A program made the translations under genes and the position numbers. From Schlesneria paludicola DSM 18645 (lineage in GTDB: Bacteria; Planctomycetota; Planctomycetia; Planctomycetales; Planctomycetaceae), in the NCBI GenBank assembly GCA_945876035.1, contig CAMCMU010000006.1, forward strand, positions 79,437 through 143,436: a stretch of DNA of 64,000 nt. The letters run 5' to 3'. The notes under the pieces are model-generated. The model made no database searches, was not told where the DNA came from, and saw only the letters and a list, made by a program, of their open reading frames with translations. Below, piece by piece: positions 20,771 to 30,909 of the stretch (its first letter is position 1; each line of letters begins with the position of its first letter).

Positions 20771-21142
20771 TCATCGTCTGCCGCAGAACAACATTGCCGA
20801 TGCTAGAAACAGGAACCATTCCGTTGCCGCAAACCAGTAAGTCGCCGTAGGTATGCCACTGTAGAATACGAAACTCGTTGTCCGAAACGCCACAAGGGAT
20901 CCATGAACCAGCAGACATAACATCAAGGAGTGAGCAACTTCCGCCGGCCTGATTAGGGGCCAGAGGAAGGCGAGGCCGAGTGCCAGTTCCAGACCTCCAT
21001 AAACAGTTAAAAACTCAGACTGTCCCGAACCAGGCTGGAGTGTGAATCCAACCACGTTTGATGTTTTGTCAGGCATCAGAGAGCACCATCCCGCTAAAAA
21101 GATGTAGACGACTCCGACGATTGCCAAGAAGAGACGTGTCAT
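20771..21142 (-). CDS. Small membrane protein (DUF4345-like, 4 TM)
   Basis: MTRLFLAIVGVVYIFLAGWCSLMPDKTSNVVGFTLQPGSGQSEFLTVYGGLELALGLAFLWPLIRPAE. Confidence 0.65.
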   Translation of the reverse strand: MTRLFLAIVGVVYIFLAGWCSLMPDKTSNVVGFTLQPGSGQSEFLTVYGGLELALGLAFLWPLIRPAEVAHSLMLCLLVHGSLVAFRTTSFVFYSGIPTATYWFAATEWFLFLASAMLFCGRR

Positions 21143-21209
21143 GTGATCCTGATCGGTGAAAGAAGACGATCTGTTGAAACCTTGAATTGCAACGAAATTC
21201 GAACTGCGA

Positions 21210-21693
21210 CTTAATGGTCGCCGATGATGTTAGATTCAACGAAGCAGAGTTTATTGTCAATGTCTCAGGAGATTGCCGTGAACAGGTCGGCCGTGTCCAC
21301 ATTACCGAGTTCCGTGCCAGAGTTGATCGCCATCCGAACAACCTTGCTGCACGTGGCCAACGCTGTCGATAACGCTTCGACGTGATCGCCTCCTCTTGAG
21401 ATGTCGACAGGATAAGCCGGCAATTGGTTGAGTTGGCAAACATGAATGATGGTTCCGCCAGCGATCCCCCCCCAATACCACGATCCGTTCGGCCACGGTG
21501 TCCACAAATTCCTCAGTGTCCTCCCTGACGCTGTCAAACAGATGGTGCAGGACCATGAAGGCCGAGTCCTTGACGTTCCAGTGAGCTTGTTTGGCCTGCA
21601 GTTTCAAGTCGATCAGGTCGGCAAACCGCGATACTGAAGATAGCAAAGGGTTACTGTTGCTTCTAAGGGAAGATCATTCTTGGTCGGGTGCAT
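21210..21693 (-). pseudogene. dps: Dps/ferritin-like DNA-protection protein gene with at least two frameshifts
   Basis: ATG at 21693 gives MHPTKNDLP; a second frame gives FADLIDLKLQAKQAHWNVKDSAFMVLHHLFDSVREDTEEFVDTVAERIVVLGG; a third gives IAGGTIIHVCQLNQLPAYPVDISRGGDHVEALSTALATCSKVVRMAINSGTELGNVDTADLFTAIS. Downstream shift coincides with a G8 run; 3' boundary approximate. Confidence 0.85.
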
Positions 21694-21813
21694 CTTAAGG
21701 GTTCCTAGAGATACCTTACGGGGGTTAAAGGACAAATGTATTCCCCTTCCGCGAAGTCCTGAAATGAATAAACCGTCGTCGTCGCAATTCCTTAACATCG
21801 GCGTCAGCGGTTC

Positions 21814-21945
21814 CTAGAAGGCTCCTCGATGATCGCCACCGCATTCGATCCAGTATCGACCACGGTCCTTGACTCGTTCCTCGAAATCGTGACCGGGAAT
21901 CAGCGCATCGACCACGCCATGCAGGATTACGATATGGGGTTTCAT
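21814..21945 (-). pseudogene. C-terminal fragment of an alpha/beta-hydrolase (YqiA-like)
   Basis: MKPHIVILHGVVDALIPGHDFEERVKDRGRYWIECGGDHRGAF*: LHGxxDxxIP and GGDH motifs without the upstream nucleophile region. Confidence 0.45.
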
Positions 21946-22646
21946 CGCCTTGGCTGTTCCCTCAGTATTTGAAGCGGCAAATTCGCAGATGCGTTTGTCA
22001 GAATCCGACTTGCATCTTCAAGAGATGCGTCGATGACCCTCGTCGTTGAGGGCGGTATTGACGACCTCACCGCCGTGATCCTTCCGGATCAGCGGCAAAA
22101 CACCACCGAGAACCGGGCATCAACCATCACCGACGAGAATTCGGGCAACGGGTCTCGATCATCGAAAAGACCTGCGACCGGATTTTATAGAATTTGAACT
22201 CGTCCCAAAACTATCGGATGAGTCACCGCTTGCGGATAACACGCTCTGGCAACTCACGGCCTCGGCGAGCGACTGGCAACAAATACAGCCCTGCGGTTGT
22301 CAAAATCTGAGGTCCACGTCGGTAAGACGTTGTTCATCCATCTCCTTGACGAGACGACCCACATAACGCCAGCACAGGTGGCTTCGTATTTACGTCGTCA
22401 GCGAGCATTGATTAGAAGACACCATGAAGCGAGACGCGCCACGCAATGATCAATCGTGCGTGCCCCCCCCGTTTGGAGAACCGCAGACGGCTCCGTCTCA
22501 TTCACGGTTCCTCGCCAAGTCACGAGACGCTGATGGATGGATTGGATCAGCAACATCATTTTGAAATCGACACCGATGGCCCTAATGAGGGGAACGCAGG
22601 ATGATTGATCTCTCGCGGCAGCGAAAATCGGGCTGATTCGGAGTGA

Positions 22647-24770
22647 TCACACAAAAGCGGATTTTCGAAACAATGCGATGCTGTGAGGCTGCAGCGGGTA
22701 TGGATGTTTCGGGTCGTAGGGGATGATCGACGTATCGCCATCGTAAGTGTCGAATAGTCGCTCAATCCCCTCCATTTGCTGCAAACGAATGGGCATTGTG
22801 AAGGGGACCATCTCTTGGTGAGCATTCATCAGAATCAGCAGGTTATCTCCGACGATGCACGCCCCTTGGTCATCAATCTGGCTGCAATACCCCAACAGCA
22901 GGACTCCCAGCGACTGAACAAGCCGGTCGTTCCAGGATTCGTCTTCCATTTGTCGTCCATGACTGTCAAGCCAATAGAGTTCTTTGAGATCGGTTCCGTC
23001 TGTCGAGTCTCGGAAAAAATGCCGGCGGGACAGTGCCGGTTGGCGTTTTCGAATGGCGATCAGGTGTCGAGTGAACTGCAACAAATGTTGTTGTGTGGGC
23101 GACAAACTCCAATTGAGCCACGACGTCTCGTTGTCCTGTGAATAGCAGTTGTTGTTGCCCTGTGCCGTATGGCCAATCTCGTCTCCGGCCAGCAACATAG
23201 GAACCCCTTGGGAAAGCAGCAAAGTGGCCAGCAGGTTTCGCTGTTGCCTTTGCCGCAGGGCAACAATGTCTGGATCATCGGTTGCACCTTCGAGACCACA
23301 ATTCCAACTCCGGTTGTCGTCGCTGCCATCGCGATTCCCCTCGCCGTTAGCTTGGTTGTGCTTTTCCTCATAGCTCACGAGATCCTGCAGCGTGAAACCG
23401 TCATGACAGGTGACAAAATTAATGCTCGCAGAGGGATGTCGACCATCATTTTCATAAAGATCGCTGCTACCCGCCAGACGTGTCGCCAGTTCATTCACAA
23501 CGCCGCCATCACCCTTCCAGAAGCTTCTGACACAATCGCGGTAGCGCCCGTTCCACTCGGTCCAAATGATTGGAAAATTTCCGACCTGATAACCATCAAC
23601 CCCAATATCCCATGGTTCAGCGATTAATTTGACTTGCGAGAGGATCGGATCCTGATGAATGACGTTAAAGAATCCACTCATCAAATCAACATCGTGGAAC
23701 TGTCGAGCCAGTGTTGCGGCCAGATCAAAGCGAAACCCATCAACATGCATCTCCGTCACCCAGTACCGCAGGCTGTCCATGACAAGCTGCAGGACACGTG
23801 GATGCCTTAAATACGGCGAATTGCCACAGCCCGTGAAGTCCTTATAGGAGCGTAGGTCCTCCGCGACGAGATGATAGTATGCCGTATTATCGAGGCCTCG
23901 CCAGGAGAGTGTCGGGCCGAACTGATTTCCTTCGGCCGTATGATTGTAGACGACATCGAGAATGACCTCGATTCCAGCAGAATGCAGAGCCTGGACCATC
24001 GACTGAAATTCCTGGACCACCAATTCGGGATCATCGGTCGCACAATACCGCGGGTCTGGAGCAAAAAAACCAAGGGTGTTGTAGCCCCAATAATTGACGC
24101 GTCCCTGTTGGACAAGAAATGCCTCATCAATGTGAAAATGAACGGGTAGCAGTTCGACCGCCGTGACTCCGAGATGCTTCAAATGATCGATCGCAGCGCC
24201 GCTGGCAAGTCCGGCGTATGTCCCACGCTGCTCCACTGGCACTCCCGGGAGAAGCTGTGTGAACCCCTTCACGTGAACCTCATAAATGATCGTCTTTTCC
24301 CACGATGTTTGCGGGGGATGATCGTTTTTCCAATTGAAAGTCGGATCGACAATTAACCCCAATGGTGCAAACGGAGCGGAATCTCGTGCGTCGAACGACA
24401 TGTCGCCCCTGGGATCGTCGATGCAGTAACCAAACAAGGAGTCGTCCCATTTCAGTGGACGCCCAATGGCGCGAGCGTAGGGATCCAAGAGAAGCTTGTT
24501 GGAATTGAATCGAAGACCGACTTCCGGCTTGTAGGGACCGCTGACGCGGAGCCCGTAAAGCGTACCGGGCTTCAAGTCGGGAAAGTAACCGTGAAAAACA
24601 TGGTACGTCCGTTCTGGTAATTCAATCCGACGGCTTTCTTGGAGTGCTTCTGGTGAGTCAAAAAGACACAACTCCACTTTCGTCGCAGCGTCCGAAAAGA
24701 CGGCGAAATTGACGCCTGCTCCGTCCCAAGTGGATCCAAGTGGATAGGGTTGCCCTGGCCAGACACGCAT
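22647..24770 (-). CDS. glgX: Glycogen debranching enzyme
   Basis: MRVWPGQPYPLGSTWDGAGVNFAVFSDAATKVELCLFD...VILDVVYNHTAEGN...DGFRFDLAATLAR...MLLAGDEIGHTAQGNNNCYSQDNETSWLNW. Confidence 0.95.
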   Translation of the reverse strand: MRVWPGQPYPLGSTWDGAGVNFAVFSDAATKVELCLFDSPEALQESRRIELPERTYHVFHGYFPDLKPGTLYGLRVSGPYKPEVGLRFNSNKLLLDPYARAIGRPLKWDDSLFGYCIDDPRGDMSFDARDSAPFAPLGLIVDPTFNWKNDHPPQTSWEKTIIYEVHVKGFTQLLPGVPVEQRGTYAGLASGAAIDHLKHLGVTAVELLPVHFHIDEAFLVQQGRVNYWGYNTLGFFAPDPRYCATDDPELVVQEFQSMVQALHSAGIEVILDVVYNHTAEGNQFGPTLSWRGLDNTAYYHLVAEDLRSYKDFTGCGNSPYLRHPRVLQLVMDSLRYWVTEMHVDGFRFDLAATLARQFHDVDLMSGFFNVIHQDPILSQVKLIAEPWDIGVDGYQVGNFPIIWTEWNGRYRDCVRSFWKGDGGVVNELATRLAGSSDLYENDGRHPSASINFVTCHDGFTLQDLVSYEEKHNQANGEGNRDGSDDNRSWNCGLEGATDDPDIVALRQRQQRNLLATLLLSQGVPMLLAGDEIGHTAQGNNNCYSQDNETSWLNWSLSPTQQHLLQFTRHLIAIRKRQPALSRRHFFRDSTDGTDLKELYWLDSHGRQMEDESWNDRLVQSLGVLLLGYCSQIDDQGACIVGDNLLILMNAHQEMVPFTMPIRLQQMEGIERLFDTYDGDTSIIPYDPKHPYPLQPHSIALFRKSAFV

Positions 24771-25602
24771 TCCACGTTCCTTAGTATTGACTGTCTTCAG
24801 CAGATTCGCCTCTTGCGTTTTCTTCTCCAGCCATCCCCAGAGCGATCGGCGGGTCGATTCTACGGAACAATCGATATCGTCAAGAATGTTAACAATACGG
24901 GAGTTTCCGGCAATTCATAGCCTTTCTGCCGTCGAACAGCGATTGATTTACCGCGTCTGCAGAGCTCTTTCGCTGAGAGTTGACATTTCCAATCGCCAAC
25001 GGCAGCGTGATGGATCAGAAACCGAAGTCTGATCGACGATTCCTGGCCATGCCGCCACAACCTGTTGACCAAAGTTAGGGCGAGCCCCCCCGAATGGAGT
25101 CTCTGAAAACGGTTTCGTGAGGGTTCCGGATCAGCGGGAAACTCGGCATCCGTCACCCTCCTGTTTAACCGCCTGTTAACGCCGGAAAACAGCCTGACAC
25201 AATCCGGTGATTTCATTGACGCCAACAGCGCATGAGATCCGTTCAGGTCCAACATTCAACCCCCTCAACGCCAATGGATCTGGTCCGAGTATGGATCTAA
25301 GCATTCTGCGGGCGATCACGCAACGGAATTCCCTCGCTTGCGATTCCTGCCTCTTAAAATTCAGGGTTAGCAAACTCGACAAACGCGATACAGGAAACAC
25401 CGATTCCGTCAGCAAGCGAAAGTCGCTTCCTGCTGTCGCTAAGTACGTCGGTGCCGGAATTATCACTGTGATTATCGGTTTTCTAGTCGGTCGCTGCACC
25501 ATGACTGACAGTGGCTTGCCAAAGGTTCCGACCTCGGACAAGTCTTCCTCCACTCGACCGAGCAAACACAAAAACCGTGTCAACGCAGACAACGTTCGTC
25601 AG

Positions 25603-25641
25603 GACGCCCGAGACGCGACGGCCCCCCGCGTCTCGGGCGTC
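25603..25641. repeat. Perfect 15-bp inverted repeat (9-nt loop)
   Basis: GACGCCCGAGACGCG-acggccccc-CGCGTCTCGGGCGTC. Confidence 0.9.
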
Positions 25642-25960
25642 AGTGAATCAATGAGTACACCTGAAAGATGTCACTAAAGTGAAGGGACGCCAGACGCGTG
25701 ATCAAACGTCTCGGGAGCGATCACTCCAGCACTCTGCTCGTGGGAAGTTCCTTCCTGCTGGACTTGCACCTTTCGTCGAAGTCTTGTCGCGTCCCGTGTG
25801 ACAAAAACTCTCCTCGAGTAAAATCATCGGATCGACAACTCCGGAGCACTTGCAACGCGTGACGATCGCCAACACAAGCGGTATACTCGCAAGCCTGCAG
25901 CGGTGGTTTGCTGCATGGCGGCTTTGTCTTTATTTGAAATTTGCTACAGGATGACACGCA

Positions 25961-26881
25961 ATGCCAGCGTTCGATATTTCTCCTAAAAAAACGCGTGTCG
26001 GGTGGATCGGTACCGGTGTTATAGGTTCGAGTATGGTGGGCCATTTGATAACGGCCGGCTATTCCACGACGTTGTTTACGCGGTCCAAACATAAAGCCAG
26101 TGGACTGATTGACCGGGGTGCCAAGTGGGCTGAAACACCCAAACAGGTGGCCGAGCAGTCGGACGTTGTTTTTTCGATAGTTGGTTTTCCAAGCGATCTT
26201 CGAGAGGTGATTCTCGGTGCCAACGGTGCTCTTTTCGGCGCAACGCAGGGCTCGATTCTTGTGGATATGACTACCAGCGATCCGACATTGGCCGTTGAAA
26301 TACACTCCCTCGCAAAGCAGAGAGGTGTCTACAGCGTGGATGCGCCCGTTTCCGGAGGCGACATCGGTGCTAAAAATGCGACTCTGTCAATCATGATCGG
26401 TGGGGACAAGGATGTCGTCGATGCCTTGCTGCCCTTGTTTTCAGTCATCGGAAAAACAATAGTCCATCAAGGGGGACCTGGTGCCGGCCAGCATACCAAG
26501 ATGGCGAACCAAATTCTCGTCGCGACCAACATGGTCGGTGTCTGTGAGTCCCTCCTTTACGGTTACAAAGCAGGGCTCGACTTGCCAACAATGCTGAAGT
26601 CTGTCGGTCCAGGCGCTGCAGGAAGTTGGTCGCTCAATAATCTCGGACCACGCATCATTGAAAACAACTTTGATCCAGGCTTCTTTGTTGAACATTTCAT
26701 CAAGGATATGGGCCTTGCTCTGGCAGAAGCCCGGCGGATGGGCTTATGTCTTCCGGGTCTGTCTTTGAGTGAGCAGTTGTATCAATCGGTCAAGTCCAAG
26801 GGCTGGGGCCGGAACGGCACTCACGCATTGATGTTGGCGCTGGCCGAAATGGCAAATATCGATTGGCGAAATCGAGAGTGA
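25961..26881 (+). CDS. NAD(P)-dependent beta-hydroxyacid dehydrogenase (3-hydroxyisobutyrate dehydrogenase / tartronate semialdehyde reductase family)
   Basis: [31 protein letters not shown]...[22 protein letters not shown]...[20 protein letters not shown]. Confidence 0.92.
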   Translation: MPAFDISPKKTRVGWIGTGVIGSSMVGHLITAGYSTTLFTRSKHKASGLIDRGAKWAETPKQVAEQSDVVFSIVGFPSDLREVILGANGALFGATQGSILVDMTTSDPTLAVEIHSLAKQRGVYSVDAPVSGGDIGAKNATLSIMIGGDKDVVDALLPLFSVIGKTIVHQGGPGAGQHTKMANQILVATNMVGVCESLLYGYKAGLDLPTMLKSVGPGAAGSWSLNNLGPRIIENNFDPGFFVEHFIKDMGLALAEARRMGLCLPGLSLSEQLYQSVKSKGWGRNGTHALMLALAEMANIDWRNRE

Positions 26882-27021
26882 AGGTGGCTTTCGGGGAGGC
26901 CTCCACGGAAGTGGATGAGTCTAGATTGTCCCCAAGAAAACCCGGCGTTCATTGGTTCATTGGGATGACTTGGAAACTCGCAACGTCAGGCACAGACTGT
27001 GCCAATTCAAGGCAGAAACTC

Positions 27022-27909
27022 ATGGCACGCAAGGGCGAGCAATTCGCAGGACTGACAGTGGCGATCGTCACACCATTCAAGGAAGGGCGTGTTGACGAGG
27101 CGGCACTCCGCAAGGCAGTGGATTGGCATGTCTCGCAGGGGACCAATGGACTTTGCCCCGTGGGGACGACGGGTGAATGCCCAACGTTGTCAACGGCTGA
27201 GCATGAGCAGGTCATCGCCGTCGTGTGTGAACAAGCGGCGGGACGGATCAAGGTCATGGCTGGCACCGGTTCCAACAGCACCTCTGAAGCAATTGAGTTA
27301 ACCCGCTTTGCGAAGTCCGCGGGCGCGGACGGGGCCATGATGGTCGCCCCCTATTACAACAAACCGACCGCGGAAGGCTTCTTTCAACACTACCGAGCGG
27401 TGGCTGAAGCCGTCGATATTCCGATTATTCTGTACAACATTCCGGGTCGTACAGCAAAGAACATGGAACCAGACGTCGTCGCACGCATCGCCGAAATTCC
27501 AAATATCGTCGCGATCAAGGAGGCCACAGGCTCCATGGATCAGGCATCCCACACCCTTTCTCTGACGAATCTGACGGTCTTGTCAGGTGATGACAGCCTG
27601 ACATTGCCTTTGCTGTCGATGGGTGGAAGTGGAATCGTGTCCGTCGTCGGCAACATTGTTCCCGGTGACATGCTGCAGATGCTCACCGCGTGGAACACGG
27701 GCAACATTTCTGAAGCACAGCGATGGCATTTCAAGCTGTTCGGCCTTTGCCGTGATATGCTCGGGATTGCCACAAATCCCATTCCCATTAAAGCCGCCAT
27801 GAAAATGCTAGGACGAGATACCGGTGAATTGAGACTGCCTCTCACCGCACTTTCAAAACTTGAGGAGTCGCGATTAAGGCAGACACTGAATCAGTATGGA
27901 CTCCTTTAA
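27022..27909 (+). CDS. dapA: 4-hydroxy-tetrahydrodipicolinate synthase
   Basis: [47 protein letters not shown]...[34 protein letters not shown]...[11 protein letters not shown] 27022 preferred over 26863. Confidence 0.95.
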   Translation: MARKGEQFAGLTVAIVTPFKEGRVDEAALRKAVDWHVSQGTNGLCPVGTTGECPTLSTAEHEQVIAVVCEQAAGRIKVMAGTGSNSTSEAIELTRFAKSAGADGAMMVAPYYNKPTAEGFFQHYRAVAEAVDIPIILYNIPGRTAKNMEPDVVARIAEIPNIVAIKEATGSMDQASHTLSLTNLTVLSGDDSLTLPLLSMGGSGIVSVVGNIVPGDMLQMLTAWNTGNISEAQRWHFKLFGLCRDMLGIATNPIPIKAAMKMLGRDTGELRLPLTALSKLEESRLRQTLNQYGLL

Positions 27910-28059
27910 TCCGCGTTGAAAAAATGTCGTGAATACCACGGCCCTCCAAATCTTCTGACCGACTGAATTTTCGACTTTTCAACTGCCAACCGACCTCGAG
28001 TCAGCTGATTTTCAGGGTGATCTAAGATTCCTGTTTTCAAAGCAACGAAAGAACTGATC

Positions 28060-29400
28060 ATGGTTTTCGGATTCGGCAAGAAGAAACCAACCGCGAAGCG
28101 GAACGATGAAGGAGACGAGTCCGATGACGATGATGGTGACGATGATGGTGATCTCGTCAACTTTCAGGGCGCAATGAATGGGAAATCCGTGGACTTGGTG
28201 GCCCAAGGAAAATTGGTTCAAGTGGCATTACTACCGGCTAAGCGGTGGATTAGCAGTGGGCTTGAGAGACGTGCCGAAATGATTCGTCTGGACGTCAAGG
28301 GTGAGAACGCTCACACCACGTTGTCCATTGATGGGATGCCTTACGGCGGCAGTCGAATGCCGAGACAACAGGCTTCGTACATCATCCAAATGATGAAATT
28401 TTTGGCGGGGCTCGATGCCAAAATCAAGGGTCGACATCAGGCAGGCGGGATCAAGTCGGAGTATCTTGGAGCGAAGTTCGAACTTTCGGTGGAGGTCATA
28501 CCACATGCGGAAGGAACGGAGCGACTGACAATTCGCGTGCGTAATTTAAAACAAAAGCTGGATACACCCGCCGAACTTGGATTTACCGAGTCCTTACGGC
28601 AGTCGATTCGAGATTTGACCGCACACAGACGCGGTCTGATTGTCGTCTGCGGGCCTCCGGGATCTGGAACGACAACGACCGTATACGGCCTGTTACGTGG
28701 AATTGACGTCTACCTTTATTCCATTTATTCCATTGTGAATACAGGGAGTCGAGAACTGCTCAACGTCAAAACCTTTGAAGCCAATGATGGTGACAATTAC
28801 GAGACGTCGTGCCTACGAATGATGCGTGAAGAAGCGGATGTGATCTTTGTCCCCCCTCTGAAAGATGCCGAGACGACCCAACAATTCATGAGTGTCGCCG
28901 ACCGGATATGCATTGTTTCCGAAATGACAGCGAAAGACTCAGCGCACGCCATCGCTCAACTGGTGGCATTGTCTGGCAACTCCAAGTTGGCGAGCGAGGT
29001 CATTGATGCGGTATTCAGCCAAAAACTAGTTCGTTTGCTTTGTCCAGAATGCCGCGAAGCCTTTCGGCCAAGCCCAAAGCTTCTGTCCAAGGTCGCTCTG
29101 CCTCCCGAGACAAAAGTGCTCTATCGAAAACCCGTGCCGGTGGTTGACGAAAAGACAGGCGAGGAAGAACCACCGTGCGAAAAATGTAGCGGCACCGGGT
29201 TCTTTGGGCGCGTGGCGATGCTGGAAGCGATTTTGGTATCCGATGCCATGCGAGTATTGATCGCCATGAATGCCACTGCCGCCCAAATTAAAGAGCTTTC
29301 CCGTTCCGAAGGCGGCCTGACCTTTCACAAAGACGGTTTAAGGCTTGTGGCCGAAGGAAAGACATCGCTCGAGGAATTGCAACGCGTGTTCCGAGTTTGA
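28060..29400 (+). CDS. GspE/PilB (T2SS/T4P) ATPase-family protein with degenerate nucleotide-binding motifs (probable pseudo-ATPase)
   Basis: VVCGPPGSGTTTTVYGLLRG (Walker A Lys replaced by Thr), MREEADVIFVPPLKDAETT (GEIRD replaced by PPLKD), C-terminal CPEC...CEKCSGTGFFGRVAMLEAI zinc/CM domain retained. Confidence 0.85.
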   Translation: MVFGFGKKKPTAKRNDEGDESDDDDGDDDGDLVNFQGAMNGKSVDLVAQGKLVQVALLPAKRWISSGLERRAEMIRLDVKGENAHTTLSIDGMPYGGSRMPRQQASYIIQMMKFLAGLDAKIKGRHQAGGIKSEYLGAKFELSVEVIPHAEGTERLTIRVRNLKQKLDTPAELGFTESLRQSIRDLTAHRRGLIVVCGPPGSGTTTTVYGLLRGIDVYLYSIYSIVNTGSRELLNVKTFEANDGDNYETSCLRMMREEADVIFVPPLKDAETTQQFMSVADRICIVSEMTAKDSAHAIAQLVALSGNSKLASEVIDAVFSQKLVRLLCPECREAFRPSPKLLSKVALPPETKVLYRKPVPVVDEKTGEEEPPCEKCSGTGFFGRVAMLEAILVSDAMRVLIAMNATAAQIKELSRSEGGLTFHKDGLRLVAEGKTSLEELQRVFRV

Positions 29401-29611
29401 TTCCGAGGGCCTTTTGTGGAAGCGTTCTAGGGCTAGTCCACCGGGAAGATTCGGCAAACCTGATACAATCTGAAACGGGATTCAACGACTGGGGCATTCA
29501 TCAAAAAACAGCAGAAAAGAATAATTGACCGGTGCCGATCTTGCTTAGGATGTCGTGGTTAAGTTGGGATTCCGACTGTGGCCCAATTTCTTTCATTGAA
29601 GGATTCGACCC

Positions 29612-30064
29612 GTGGGACGCACACAACGCGCACTGACGTCTTTGGTAGCCGCGATTCCTGCGGGCTACCTCAGTTATTTGTTGATCATGGCGTTTCTGAG
29701 TAAGGCGGACACACTTAAAACGTCGATGCAAGTCATCGCTGGAGTGACGCTGCTTGCTGCGATGTTTGTTGCTGCGATGCCGTTCATTCTGTTAGTACCC
29801 AGTCGAAAAAAGAACGTCCCGGCTTCAACAACGGCGGTCCCGAAGGATGATGTGGACGCTGAAGCAGACTCTGTCGGTGATGAAAGTCGTGAGGAACTGT
29901 CCGCAACTGACGATTTCGCTTTCGACGATTCAGGCTCAAGGATTTCCTCCGCGTCGGAAGAATTATTCACATCCGATCCGGAAATCTCGCTGGACGATCT
30001 GAACGCGTTCGCTCTTGACGAAGACGAGGACGAGGAACCCGCGCCAAAGACGCGAAGAAAGTAA
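29612..30064 (+). CDS. Small membrane protein, two TM helices and acidic C-terminal tail
   Basis: GTG start; LTSLVAAIPAGYLSYLLIMAFL, MQVIAGVTLLAAMFVAAMPFILLV, then Asp/Glu/Ser-rich tail ending DEDEDEEPAPKTRRK. Confidence 0.65.
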   Translation: MGRTQRALTSLVAAIPAGYLSYLLIMAFLSKADTLKTSMQVIAGVTLLAAMFVAAMPFILLVPSRKKNVPASTTAVPKDDVDAEADSVGDESREELSATDDFAFDDSGSRISSASEELFTSDPEISLDDLNAFALDEDEDEEPAPKTRRK

Positions 30065-30595
30065 TTTCCGAGCCCTGCCGCTGAAGGACTTGTAATCATC
30101 CCCGCGATTCGGCGGAATCGTTGTACGGAATCTCTATCCGAACGCCTTCAAAGGGATTCATCGACCGGGGTGGTGATGCGCATGCTGCGTTCCGACCATT
30201 GCCTCGGGTTCAATGATCGTGGACGACAAACTTGGCTCCTGATCGGGGTATACCCGTGCGAGAAACGGTTCGCCCACCACAGGATACCTCGAACGAGTTT
30301 TTCTGACGCTGGGTCAAATATCGGAAGGCCCAATCCGCTAAATCGTCAATGCGATCTTCACCTCTGGGGCCAATTGGCGTGCCTCCCTTCCGATCGTGGA
30401 CAGACCCTGTTGATCCAACCCGAGCACTCCACTTACCTGCTGACTTTTGACCTGTCTTTCTCGCATGGCAAACAACGTCCATTGAATCGTATGGTGTGAG
30501 TCGCACAATTCGATTCACACTGTCTGGAACCGCGAAAACGGTGCCACGGACCAGTGTTTGAAGGCGGTCACCTCGATCGCGACAGCCTTTCTATC

Positions 30596-30635
30596 TTGCG
30601 AAATTCAGAGACGTCGTCGTCTCTGAATTTCGCAA
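30596..30635. repeat. Perfect 18-bp inverted repeat hairpin, 4-nt loop (TCGT)
   Basis: TTGCGAAATTCAGAGACG-TCGT-CGTCTCTGAATTTCGCAA; intergenic, 275 bp upstream of sppA ATG. Confidence 0.95.
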
Positions 30636-30909
30636 AGCGAGTCCATTCCAAATTGGCGCCGACTGGACGATCACAGTCACGAGGACTAGAACAGCAATAC
30701 ATAGAATTTCGATCTTGACGGTCGCAGTCAAAAAAACGGGGCTGGACAACGATATTGAGAGTCGACGGGACCGCCAATATCTCTCTGGATGGAGTGACTG
30801 GCGGGTCCGTCCAAGGCTGTCAATTCGGTCCATTTTCAATGGACAAATCACGATGTGTCGCAGTTTCTGGCAGCGCGATAAGAGCCCACACTTTCGAGGA
30901 GTTACTCTG

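Noticed and set aside
25207-25677. 156-aa ORF with one possible TM segment (YVGAGIITVIIGFLVGRC)
   Set aside because: Possible but unsupported; contains the 15-bp hairpin and has no family features; not listed as a CDS.
28118-28157. Repeated gacgatgatggt units
   Set aside because: Explained as the codons of the acidic DDDGDDDGD stretch of the 28060 protein; only about two copies.
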